Part shown: one piece after another, positions 8,894-16,910 of the stretch
How positions within the stretch are numbered: the first letter of the stretch is position 1
Layout of the letters: each line of letters begins with the position of its first letter
DNA from: Duganella sp. Leaf126
GTDB taxonomy: Bacteria > Pseudomonadota > Gammaproteobacteria > Burkholderiales > Burkholderiaceae_D
NCBI RefSeq assembly: GCF_001423125.1
Contig: NZ_LMNW01000031.1
Span: 273,268-337,267 of the forward strand
DNA length: 64,000 nt
Reading direction: 5' to 3'
Translations under genes and position numbers: made by a program
Notes under the pieces: model-generated
Databases searched by the model: none
The model's input: only the letters and a program-made list of their open reading frames with translations
What the model was told of the DNA's origin: nothing

Positions 8894-9874
8894 ATGGCCG
8901 ATAATTTTCTCTCCCAGGAAGAAGTCGATGCCCTTCTGAAGGGTGTCAACGGCGACCAGGACGATGCCCAGGCGCAGGAAGATGTCGCGGGCGTCCGCAC
9001 CTACAACCTGGCCACCCAGGAACGCATCGTCCGCGGCCGCATGCCGACGCTGGAGATCATCAACGAGCGCTTCGCGCGCCTGTTGCGCGTCGGCCTGTTC
9101 AACTTCCTGCGCCGCAGCGCCGAGGTCTCGGTCGGCTCGGTGCGGGTGTCCAAGTACAGCGAATTCATCCGTAATCTGGTGGTGCCCACCAACCTCAACC
9201 TGGTGCACATGAAGCCGCTGCGCGGCACGGCGCTGATGGTGTTCGACCCGGGCCTGGTATTCCTGCTGGTGGACAACCTGTTCGGCGGCGACGGCCGTTT
9301 TCACACGCGCGTCGAGGGCCGCGACTTTACCCAGACCGAGCAGCGCATCATTTTGCGCATCCTCGACATCGTGTTCGAGGCTTACACCAAGTCGTGGGAA
9401 CCGGTGTACCCGGTCGAGTTCGAATACATCCGGTCCGAGATGAACACCCAGTTCGCCAACATCGCCACCCCGAACGAGGTGGTGGTGGCGTCCACGTTTA
9501 CGGTGGAACTCGGTTCGGTGTCGGGCCAGATCCACTTCTGCATGCCCTACTCGATGATCGAGCCGATCCGCGATTCGCTGACCTCGAGCCTGCAGGGCGA
9601 GGCGCTCGAAGTCGACAAGCGCTGGATCCGCCTGATGACGCAGCAGATCCAGATCGCCGAGGTGGAGGTGGTCGCGTCGCTGGGCACGGCCAAGGTCAAT
9701 TTCGACGAGATCCTGAACATGCGTGTCGGCGACATCATTCCACTGCAGATCCCGGAATTCATTTCCGCCACCGTGGACGGCGTGCCGGTCATGGATTGCA
9801 GCTATGGCGTGATGAACGGCCAGTACGCGCTCAAGGTGGAAAAGCTGCTGGCCAATACCGATAACCTCAAATAA
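8894..9874 (+). CDS. fliM: Flagellar motor switch protein FliM
   Basis: FliM is the C-ring protein that binds phosphorylated CheY and passes the signal to FliG. The 326 residues are full length. The N-terminal CheY-binding peptide (FLSQEEVDALL, about residues 5-15) is intact. The central CheC-like domain includes GTALMVFDPGLVFLLVDNLFGG and FTQTEQRIILRILD. The C-terminal SpoA domain (VGDIIPLQIPEFISATVDGVP) pairs with FliN. It is followed 47 bp later by fliN, with a GC-rich stem-loop in the gap. Confidence 0.98.
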   Translation: MADNFLSQEEVDALLKGVNGDQDDAQAQEDVAGVRTYNLATQERIVRGRMPTLEIINERFARLLRVGLFNFLRRSAEVSVGSVRVSKYSEFIRNLVVPTNLNLVHMKPLRGTALMVFDPGLVFLLVDNLFGGDGRFHTRVEGRDFTQTEQRIILRILDIVFEAYTKSWEPVYPVEFEYIRSEMNTQFANIATPNEVVVASTFTVELGSVSGQIHFCMPYSMIEPIRDSLTSSLQGEALEVDKRWIRLMTQQIQIAEVEVVASLGTAKVNFDEILNMRVGDIIPLQIPEFISATVDGVPVMDCSYGVMNGQYALKVEKLLANTDNLK

Positions 9875-9878
9875 CACG

Positions 9879-9898
9879 CCGGCGCTTTCAGGCGCCGG
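9879..9898 (+). other. Stem-loop between fliM and fliN
   Basis: CCGGCGC (9879-9885) and GCGCCGG (9892-9898) form a 7 bp perfect stem with a 6-base loop in the 47 bp fliM-fliN gap. There is no T-run after it, so it is more likely an RNA processing or stability element than an intrinsic terminator. Confidence 0.5.
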
Positions 9899-9921
9899 TC
9901 ACCGCTACACAGGAGAGCAAC

Positions 9922-10350
9922 ATGTCGGACAATCAAGACGACCAGAACATGGATGACCCATGGGGCGCGGCCATCGCCGAGCAGGCCGAGGCGGAAGCGG
10001 CGGCGCTGGCCGCCCAGCAGTCGCAGCAGGCTGCGTCGGCAGCCGTCTTCAAGGATTTTTCGAGCACGCCCAGCAAGAACGAAACCCATAACGATATCGA
10101 CTTCATCCTCGATATCCCGGTCCAGCTCACGGTCGAACTGGGCCGCACCAAGATCGCCATCAAGAACCTGTTGCAGCTGGCGCAGGGTTCGGTGGTGGAA
10201 CTCGACGGCATGGCCGGCGAGCCGATGGACGTGCTGGTCAACGGCTGCCTGATCGCCCAGGGCGAGGTGGTGGTGGTCAACGACAAGTTCGGTATCCGCC
10301 TGACCGACATCATCACGCCGTCCGAACGCATCCGAAAACTGAATAAATGA
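9922..10350 (+). CDS. fliN: Flagellar motor switch protein FliN
   Basis: FliN forms the bottom of the C ring with FliM and provides the docking site for FliH-FliI. The 142-residue product has an acidic, Ala-rich N-terminus and a C-terminal SpoA domain (about residues 60-140). This domain contains DIPVQLTVELGRTKIAIKNLL, LDGMAGEPMDVLVNG and GEVVVVNDKFGIRLTDII, all typical of FliN. A clear AGGAG (GGAGAG) precedes the ATG. Its stop overlaps the start of fliO by 4 bp (ATGA). Confidence 0.97.
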   Translation: MSDNQDDQNMDDPWGAAIAEQAEAEAAALAAQQSQQAASAAVFKDFSSTPSKNETHNDIDFILDIPVQLTVELGRTKIAIKNLLQLAQGSVVELDGMAGEPMDVLVNGCLIAQGEVVVVNDKFGIRLTDIITPSERIRKLNK

Positions 10351-11123
10351 AGCACACCTGCGCTGTTTCCCTCCCCGCCCTGATCCTGACCGCCGCGCTG
10401 GCCACCATGGCCGGCGCGCCCGCCCTAGCCCAGCAACCGACACCCGCCACCCAGCCAGCGGCCGCCACCACGGCAGCGCCCGGTACTGCCGCAGCGGCGG
10501 CTGGCGTGACTGCCGCGCCGGCCGGTGCGGCCACAACTTCTGCCGCGCCGGCCGGTGCGGCCACAAGCGCTGCGGCGCCAGTGCTTCCTGCCGACGACCG
10601 CGTCACGGTCCCTGCATCCGCCCCACCGGCAGCGACCGCTGCCGACGCCAGCGCAGCGCCAGCTGCCGGTAGCGAGACCACTGCCGCGCCCAACCCGGCG
10701 CGCGCGCCGCTGGGCGTGCCGGCCGCCCCCTACTCGAACGCCGCCACCGGCGGCGGCCTGCTGCAGACCACGTTTGCGCTGGCCTTCGTCATCGCCCTGC
10801 TGCTGGGCGCCGCCTGGCTGCTCAAGCGCTTCGGGCCGCGCGGCTTCGGCGGCGGCAGCAATACCGTCAAGCTGGTCGGCGCGCTCAGCGTGGGCGCGCG
10901 CGAACGCATCCTGGTGGTGGAAGTGGGCGAGCAATGGATCGTGGTCGGCGCCTCGCCCGGCCGCATGAACGCGCTGGCCACCATGGCGCGCCAGGAAGCT
11001 CCGGAAGCGGCACCGGGCAGCCAGCCGATGGCGGCGCCGGCCAGTTTCGCCGACTGGATCAAGCACACGCTCGACAAGCGCCAGGGCGGCAAGGCCGGCC
11101 CGTTTGACAGCGGCAAGCCATGA
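10347..11123 (+). CDS. fliO: Flagellar export apparatus protein FliO
   Basis: FliO is a membrane chaperone for assembly of the FliP-FliR export gate. The 258-residue protein is longer than most FliO because of a signal-like N-terminus (about residues 1-30, ending ALAQQP) and a low-complexity Ala/Thr/Pro stretch (about residues 30-115). That stretch includes a nearly exact duplicated [10 protein letters not shown] unit. A membrane helix ([20 protein letters not shown], about 138-158) and the FliO domain ([21 protein letters not shown]) follow. It overlaps fliN by 4 bp and fliP by 4 bp. Confidence 0.9.
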   Translation: MKHTCAVSLPALILTAALATMAGAPALAQQPTPATQPAAATTAAPGTAAAAAGVTAAPAGAATTSAAPAGAATSAAAPVLPADDRVTVPASAPPAATAADASAAPAAGSETTAAPNPARAPLGVPAAPYSNAATGGGLLQTTFALAFVIALLLGAAWLLKRFGPRGFGGGSNTVKLVGALSVGARERILVVEVGEQWIVVGASPGRMNALATMARQEAPEAAPGSQPMAAPASFADWIKHTLDKRQGGKAGPFDSGKP

Positions 11124-11890
11124 TGCGCCATCATCGTAGTCACCTGAAAATCGTCACCGGCCTGCTGCTGGGCGGCGCGCTGGCGCTGCCGCTGCTGGCG
11201 GCCGCGCAGTCGAGCGTGGGCATCCCGGCGCTGACTGCCACCCCGGCCCCGGGCGGCGGCACCAGCTACACGCTGCCGCTGCAGACCATGCTGCTGATGA
11301 CGGCGCTGAGCTTCATCCCGGCCGCGTTGCTGCTGATGACGTGCTTTACCCGCATCATCATCGTGCTGTCGCTGCTGCGCCAGGCGCTGGGCACGCAGTC
11401 GGCGCCGCCGAACCAGGTGATGGTGGGCCTGGCGCTGTTCCTGACCCTGTTCGTGATGGGCCCCACCTTCGACAAGATCTACACCGAAGCCTATTTGCCG
11501 CTGCAGGAAAGCCGGATCAACATGAGCGAGGCGCTCGACAAGGGCGCGGCGCCGCTGAAAGCGTTCATGCTCAAGCAGACGCGCCAGGCCGACCTGGCGC
11601 TGTTTGCCAAGCTGTCGCGTACGCCGGCGATGCAGGGGCCGGAAGACGTGCCGCTGCGGATCCTGGTGCCGGCCTTCGTCACCAGCGAACTGAAAACGGC
11701 GTTCCAGATCGGCTTTGCCATCTTCATCCCGTTCTTGATCATCGACATGGTGGTGGCCTCGGTGCTGATGGCGATGGGGATGATGATGATGTCGCCGGCC
11801 GTGATCTCGCTGCCGTTCAAGCTGATGCTGTTCGTGCTGGTCGACGGCTGGCAGTTGCTGCTCGGTTCGCTGGCCCAGAGCTTTTACTGA
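11120..11890 (+). CDS. fliP: Flagellar export gate protein FliP
   Basis: FliP forms, with FliQ and FliR, the helical export gate at the centre of the MS ring. The 256 residues start with a cleavable signal sequence (about residues 1-28), as in other FliP proteins. The FliP core follows: [57 protein letters not shown] and [21 protein letters not shown]. All four membrane helices are present. It begins within the end of fliO. Confidence 0.98.
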   Translation: MMRHHRSHLKIVTGLLLGGALALPLLAAAQSSVGIPALTATPAPGGGTSYTLPLQTMLLMTALSFIPAALLLMTCFTRIIIVLSLLRQALGTQSAPPNQVMVGLALFLTLFVMGPTFDKIYTEAYLPLQESRINMSEALDKGAAPLKAFMLKQTRQADLALFAKLSRTPAMQGPEDVPLRILVPAFVTSELKTAFQIGFAIFIPFLIIDMVVASVLMAMGMMMMSPAVISLPFKLMLFVLVDGWQLLLGSLAQSFY

Positions 11891-11899
11891 GGGACGCCC

Positions 11900-12169
11900 A
11901 TGACACCGGAAAGCGTGATGACCCTGGGCCGCCATGCGATGGAAGTGACCCTGATGATCGCGGCCCCGCTGCTGCTGGTGGCGCTGGTGATCGGCCTGAT
12001 CGTCAGCATCTTCCAGGCCGCCACCCAGATCAACGAATCGACGCTGTCGTTCATTCCCAAGCTGGTCGGGGTGTTCGTGGCGCTGGTGGTGGCCGGGCCG
12101 TGGATGTTGTCGATCATGCTCGACTACATGCGTGAGGTGTTCGGCGGCATCCCCAACCTGGTCGGCTGA
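11900..12169 (+). CDS. fliQ: Flagellar export gate protein FliQ
   Basis: FliQ is the small two-helix subunit of the export gate that wraps around FliP-FliR. The 89 residues are the normal FliQ length. Typical sequence includes MTPESVMTLGRHAMEVTLMI, LIVSIFQAATQINESTLSFIPK and two membrane spans. It lies 9 bp after fliP and 7 bp before the fliR start. Confidence 0.97.
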   Translation: MTPESVMTLGRHAMEVTLMIAAPLLLVALVIGLIVSIFQAATQINESTLSFIPKLVGVFVALVVAGPWMLSIMLDYMREVFGGIPNLVG

Positions 12170-12176
12170 CGGTTTC

Positions 12177-13088
12177 ATGATCACCATCGCCAGCAGCGAC
12201 CTGAACATCTGGATCGCAAGTCTGCTGTGGCCGCTGACCCGCATCCTCGGCATGATCGCTGCCGCGCCCCTGTTCGGCAACAGCGCGGTGCCGGCGCGCG
12301 TCAAGGTCATGCTCGGCGTGCTGCTGGCGATGATCGTCGCCCCCACCGTGCCGGCCGCGCCGGCGGTCGAGCCGCTGTCGTGGGCCGGCCTGCTGATCCT
12401 GGTGCAGGAAATGCTGGTGGGCGTGGCGATCGGTTTCACCATCCGCGTGGTGTTCGCGGCAGTGGAGATGGCCGGCGAGATTTCCAGCCTGACCATGGGC
12501 CTGGGCTTCGCCACCTTTTTCGATCCCAATACGCGCGGCCGCTCGTCGGCCATCAGCCAGTTCCTGTCGCTGGTGGCCACGCTGGCCTTCCTGTCGGTGA
12601 ACGCCCACCTGGTGCTGCTGTCGGTGCTGGTGGAAAGCTTCAGCACCTTGCCGATTTCGGCCAGCCCCATCTATAGCGGCGGTCTCAAGCAGATGGCCGA
12701 CTGGGGCGCCACCGTGTTCAGCACCGGTGTGCAACTGTCGATGCCGATCGTGGCCGCACTGCTGCTGACCAACGTGGCGCTGGGCATTTTGACGCGCGCC
12801 GCCCCCGCATTGAACCTGTTCGGCATCGGCTTCCCGATCACGCTCGGCGTCGGCCTGCTGGTGGTGGCGGTCACCCTGCCCTACCTGGTACAGCCGATGC
12901 AGAACCTGTTCCTGAACGGCATCGAACATGCGCGCCTGATGCCGCGCACCTGGCACGAACGGGTGCCGCCGGTGGTGCCGGTGCCACCGGCGCCCGCAGT
13001 GCCGGGACCGGACGTGCCGGCCCCGCAGGCGCCAGCGGTACCGGCGCCGCCTGCCACGCCGGCACCTGCGGCCGGCACGATCCGATAG
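12177..13088 (+). CDS. fliR: Flagellar export gate protein FliR
   Basis: FliR completes the FliPQR export gate. The ATG at 12177 is chosen because it follows fliQ directly and begins the conserved helix (MITIASSDLNIWIASLLWPL); an upstream in-frame ATG at 12132 lies within fliQ. The product is 303 residues with about six membrane helices and FliR motifs such as GRSSAISQFLSLVATLAFL and PALNLFGIGFPITLGVGL. Residues about 265-303 form an extra Pro/Ala/Val-rich tail not usual in FliR. It is the last gene of the fliF-R operon. Confidence 0.96.
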   Translation: MITIASSDLNIWIASLLWPLTRILGMIAAAPLFGNSAVPARVKVMLGVLLAMIVAPTVPAAPAVEPLSWAGLLILVQEMLVGVAIGFTIRVVFAAVEMAGEISSLTMGLGFATFFDPNTRGRSSAISQFLSLVATLAFLSVNAHLVLLSVLVESFSTLPISASPIYSGGLKQMADWGATVFSTGVQLSMPIVAALLLTNVALGILTRAAPALNLFGIGFPITLGVGLLVVAVTLPYLVQPMQNLFLNGIEHARLMPRTWHERVPPVVPVPPAPAVPGPDVPAPQAPAVPAPPATPAPAAGTIR

Positions 13089-13157
13089 CACGCGTGGCGG
13101 TTGTCCTGGGCCCGCTTCTTTCGTAGACTGTTTGCAAGTCCACCACCGGTCACGCGC

Positions 13158-15422
13158 ATGCCCACCCGCCTTCTCCAGTTCGACAACCAGAGCGTGCGTC
13201 TCGACGCCCGCGCCGACCGTCTCGACCTGCGCGACCGTCCCTACGCGCCGCCCGTGTCCGCCCTGCCGCCGCAGTGGCCTGCAGAAACGCGCCTGCGCCA
13301 GCTGCTGCCCGATTACATCCGCCAGGGACTGGTGCTGGACCAGGGCGCGCAAGGCAACCAGGGCGCGTGCACCGGTTACGGCCTGGCGGCCGTGGTCAAT
13401 TTCCTGCTGTGGCAGCGCGACGGCGCCGGCGGTATCGGCGGCGGCGCCGGCGTCAGCCCGCAGATGTTGTACGACCTGGCGCGCTTCTACGACGAATGGC
13501 CGGGTGAGGAATACGAGGGATCGAGTTGCCGGGGCGCCATCAAGGGCTGGAGCAAGCACGGCAGTTGCCTGGCACCGCTGTGGCGGGCCAGCGTCCATCC
13601 CGACCAGGCTGGCCAGGACGCCGGTGATCAGGATGTCCGTAGCGGCTACCGTCCCGACCCGCGCTGGGCGGCAGACGCCGCCACCCGTCCGCTCGGTGTG
13701 TATTACCGCGTGGACAGCGACGCCATCACCGACATGCAGGCCGCCCTGCACGCCATCGGCGCGCTGTACGTCTCAGCCACCGTCCACCCCGGCTGGCTCG
13801 CGGTGCCCGCCAGTACGGCGCTGCCGGCCAGCCATGGCGAGCTGCCGGTGATCGCCTGGGACGGCATGCCGGCTGGAGCCGGCAACCACGCATTCGCCAT
13901 CATCGGCTACAACGCGTACGGCTTCGTGGTGCAGAATTCCTGGGGCGAGGACTGGGGCGCGCGCGGCTTTGCCGTCTTGCGCTACGACGACTGGCGCATC
14001 AACGGCCTCGACTGCTGGGTGGCGGCGCTCGGTGTACCGCAGGCAGCCATGACAGCGGCGGTCGCCACCGTGCCCGGCATGGCATCCGGGCATGGCGCAG
14101 ACGCTGCCGGGAACGCCAGTCCCCCCGGTGCAGCAGCTGTGTCCGCGGTCGCCTGCCGCCCCGGCAGCAGCACGGCCGGCGCGCTTGCCGCCAAGTCGCG
14201 CTGCCCGGGACCGTCGCTGGCCAGCGCCGATCCACCGGCGCCGCCCAACCCGGCGCTGGTCAGCGTGCTGCCCTGGTCCACCGCCACCGCCTATGCCCAC
14301 ACGCTGGTCAGCGGCAACAACGGCGTGCTGCGCAGCACCCGGCCCGATATCGGCCGGGCCGCCGACCTGGTGGACGTGGTGGTGAACGAGGGCCTGGGCG
14401 CCTGGCTGGCTCAGCTGGCTCACAATGCCGACAACAGCAGCGCGGCGCCGAAGCTGGTGATCTATGCCCATGGCGGCCTCAATTCGGAAGCGGCGTCGCT
14501 GCAGCGCGTGCGCACGATGGGGCCGTATTTTGCCGCCAACGGCATCTACCCGCTGTTCTACACCTGGCGCACGGGCTTGCTCGAAACGCTGGGCGACGTG
14601 CTGCAGAACGCCGTGGGCGGCACCCCGGCGCCTGCCCAGGACGGTCTTGGCAGCGCGTTGGGCGACGCCAAGGATGGCTTGCTGGAAATCATCGCCCACC
14701 AGGTCCGCTGGATATGGCGCGAAATGAAAAACAACGCTGCCATGGCCGCCCAGGACGGCGGTGCGCTGGCGCTGCTGTCGGCGGCGCTGGTGCGCTTGCG
14801 GCAGGCGCACCCGGCGCTGGAAATCCACCTGGCCGGCCACTCTGCCGGCGCCTTCGTCCATGGCCACCTGCTCGACCTGTGCCGGGCCGCGCAACTGCCG
14901 GTGGCCTCGGTCACGCTGTATGCACCGGCCTGCTCGCTGGCGTTTGCCCAGCGCACTTTCGTCGCGGCGGTGGACGCGGGCGTGGTGCCGCGCGACCGTT
15001 TCTGGCTGCACGTGCTGTCCGACGTCGCCGAGCGCAACGATACGGTGGGACCGTACGGCAAATCGCTGCTGTACCTGGTGGCGCGCGGATTCGAGGAAGT
15101 GCGCAAGACGCCGCTGGCGGGCTTGCAGCACCCGCTCGACCCGTCGGCCCTGCACCCGGACGACGACCTGTGGCGGCCCGACGACTGGCCGGCGGTGCAG
15201 GCCTGGCGCGCCTGGGTGGCGGCCCTGCCGGCCCAGGCCGACGGCGCGCCCGCGTGCGAAGTGAGCGCCATGCGCATGCCGGTCTCGCTGCAGCGCGCGG
15301 TCAAGCCCAGCCACAGCGCGTTCGACAACGATATCGTGATCCTGGGCCGCACCATCAACCGCGTGCTCGGCCGCTCGCCGGACGCGGCGCTGGCAGCGCC
15401 GGTCACGGATCTCGATTACTAG
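13158..15422 (+). CDS. Papain-like (C1) peptidase fused to an alpha/beta serine hydrolase
   Basis: The ATG at 13158 gives 754 residues; a TTG at 13101 would add 19. The N-terminal half looks like a papain-family cysteine peptidase. It has DQGAQGNQGACTGYG with nucleophile Cys71, then GNHAFAIIGYN with His244, and QNSWGEDWGARGFAVL with Asn260. After an Ala/Pro-rich linker (about 285-360), the C-terminal half resembles an alpha/beta hydrolase. It has IYAHGGLNSE as a possible oxyanion region and AGHSAGAF with nucleophile Ser562. No signal peptide or membrane segment is seen. It stands alone between fliR and flgL. The natural substrate is unknown; a role in flagellar biology is not shown by the sequence. 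Confidence 0.75.
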   Translation: MPTRLLQFDNQSVRLDARADRLDLRDRPYAPPVSALPPQWPAETRLRQLLPDYIRQGLVLDQGAQGNQGACTGYGLAAVVNFLLWQRDGAGGIGGGAGVSPQMLYDLARFYDEWPGEEYEGSSCRGAIKGWSKHGSCLAPLWRASVHPDQAGQDAGDQDVRSGYRPDPRWAADAATRPLGVYYRVDSDAITDMQAALHAIGALYVSATVHPGWLAVPASTALPASHGELPVIAWDGMPAGAGNHAFAIIGYNAYGFVVQNSWGEDWGARGFAVLRYDDWRINGLDCWVAALGVPQAAMTAAVATVPGMASGHGADAAGNASPPGAAAVSAVACRPGSSTAGALAAKSRCPGPSLASADPPAPPNPALVSVLPWSTATAYAHTLVSGNNGVLRSTRPDIGRAADLVDVVVNEGLGAWLAQLAHNADNSSAAPKLVIYAHGGLNSEAASLQRVRTMGPYFAANGIYPLFYTWRTGLLETLGDVLQNAVGGTPAPAQDGLGSALGDAKDGLLEIIAHQVRWIWREMKNNAAMAAQDGGALALLSAALVRLRQAHPALEIHLAGHSAGAFVHGHLLDLCRAAQLPVASVTLYAPACSLAFAQRTFVAAVDAGVVPRDRFWLHVLSDVAERNDTVGPYGKSLLYLVARGFEEVRKTPLAGLQHPLDPSALHPDDDLWRPDDWPAVQAWRAWVAALPAQADGAPACEVSAMRMPVSLQRAVKPSHSAFDNDIVILGRTINRVLGRSPDAALAAPVTDLDY

Positions 15423-15497
15423 GGACGCAGCCGCGCAACTGCCATCAGATGTCGATGCGGTGAAGCCGGGCGAAAAGTCACTCGGTTCGCGTAAAAA

Positions 15498-15585
15498 CGT
15501 CGTCCCTGCGCAGGCGGGGCCCCAATGTGGCTGACATGGCGACGCATCGCGCAGCACTTGGGACCCCGCCTTTGCAGGTACGACG
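15498..15585. repeat. REP-like inverted repeat between convergent genes
   Basis: A 28-base left arm (15498-15525) and right arm (15558-15585) match as inverted copies at 24 of 28 positions, with a 32-base spacer. Each arm contains the motif CCTGCxxAGGCGGGG, itself a small palindrome of the kind common in repeated intergenic elements. It lies in the 195 bp gap between the convergent protease-hydrolase gene and flgL, where it may also stop transcription from both sides. Confidence 0.6.
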
Positions 15586-15617
15586 GAGAGGAAGACCTTA
15601 ACTCAACGACATTACCG

Positions 15618-16877
15618 TCAGATGTAATTAAACAGCGATAAGCCGGACAGCGACTTGAACGACTTCTGCGCCGCGTCGAGCGTGGTGGACTGCTGGGTGA
15701 ACATCGAGATGGCGGCCACGTAATCAACATCCTGCAAGTCCGACAGCACGGTCGCGTATTGCAGCTTGAGGTCGTCGCCGGCGCTGTCGAGCGAATCGAG
15801 TTCCTTCAGGCGCGAACCGACCGCTGCCTGCACCGACAGGATGTTGTCGGCCGTGTTGTCGATGCTGTTCTGGGCCTGGTTCAGGGCATTGGTCAGGCTG
15901 GCCTGGCCAGCGGCGCCGGTGCCCGGGGCGCGCAAGGCCTTGATCATGTCGTCGATGGCGGTAAATACCGACTTCTTGGTCGATGGCTCGACCGAGAACT
16001 GGTCGCCGTTGGCGGGCGCGCCCTTGATGTCGAAGGTCATGCCGTCGAAGGCGATGGCCTGGCCGCTGACATACGGGACCGGCACCGCCGGCACCGGCGT
16101 GGCGGGCACCGGCTGGTTCAGGGTCAGGTCGGTGATGGTGTAGGTGGTGGCTGCCGGGGTGCCGGGCGTGGCCGGCGTGACCTGGAAATCGATCTGGTAC
16201 TTGTTGCCGGTCAGCTTGGTCGGATCGGTGACGGAGCCCGGTGCAATGATGCCGCTGCCGCCACGGTCGTAGTTGGCCGGCGAAGCGCCGGTGGCAAAGC
16301 GGCCATTGCCGGTCAGGTTGTTTTCGAACACGGACGAGCCGGAATCGCTGATCGCGACCGTGCGCGTCGATCCTACCTGCAGCTGGCGTTGCCCCTGGTC
16401 GCCGTTGTACACCACGCCGTTGGCGGTGGGCGTGAACGGCAGCGTGGTCGATTTATAGCCCGAGAAGACATAGCCGCCGGCGCCATCGGCCGTGTTGGCC
16501 TGGCCCAGCAGGTCGGCCTTGCGGCCTTCGAGCTCGACGGCGATCGATTCGCGGTCGGCCTGCGACAGGCTGCCGGCGCCGGCCTTGACGGCAAGTTCCT
16601 TGATGTCATTCATCAGCCCGGTGGAAGTTTGCAGCGCCACCGTTTCGAGCGACAGCAGACCCTTGGCATTGCTGCGGTTGGTTACCATCTGCTCGTTGAT
16701 GCCGGCCGACTGCGTCACTTCCAGCGCGCGCGCGCTGGCGATCGGGTCGTCGGCGGCAGTGAGGTTCTTGCGACCGGTGGAGAGCTGCTGCTGGGTGCGG
16801 GCCAGCGACGATTGCAGCCCGCTGATCTGGCCGACACCGACGTCGTAGATGGTTTTGGTACTGATGCGCATGACCAT
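15618..16877 (-). CDS. flgL: Hook-filament junction protein FlgL (HAP3)
   Basis: FlgL joins the hook-side HAP1 (FlgK) to flagellin. The N-terminal flagellin-like helix (MRISTKTIYDVGVGQISGLQ) and the C-terminal helix (LDAAQKSFKSLSGLSLFNYI) are intact. At 419 residues it is longer than enterobacterial FlgL (about 317) because of an inserted middle domain. That domain contains a Pro/Val-rich PVPATPVPAVPVP stretch and the motif GxPxxxDxFxVxP at about residues 286-298, which is also found twice in FlgK next door. It lies 33 bp after flgK. Confidence 0.95.
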   Translation of the reverse strand: MVMRISTKTIYDVGVGQISGLQSSLARTQQQLSTGRKNLTAADDPIASARALEVTQSAGINEQMVTNRSNAKGLLSLETVALQTSTGLMNDIKELAVKAGAGSLSQADRESIAVELEGRKADLLGQANTADGAGGYVFSGYKSTTLPFTPTANGVVYNGDQGQRQLQVGSTRTVAISDSGSSVFENNLTGNGRFATGASPANYDRGGSGIIAPGSVTDPTKLTGNKYQIDFQVTPATPGTPAATTYTITDLTLNQPVPATPVPAVPVPYVSGQAIAFDGMTFDIKGAPANGDQFSVEPSTKKSVFTAIDDMIKALRAPGTGAAGQASLTNALNQAQNSIDNTADNILSVQAAVGSRLKELDSLDSAGDDLKLQYATVLSDLQDVDYVAAISMFTQQSTTLDAAQKSFKSLSGLSLFNYI

Positions 16878-16910
16878 GGTGCTACCTCGTCAAAATTCTG
16901 CTGTCATTGT

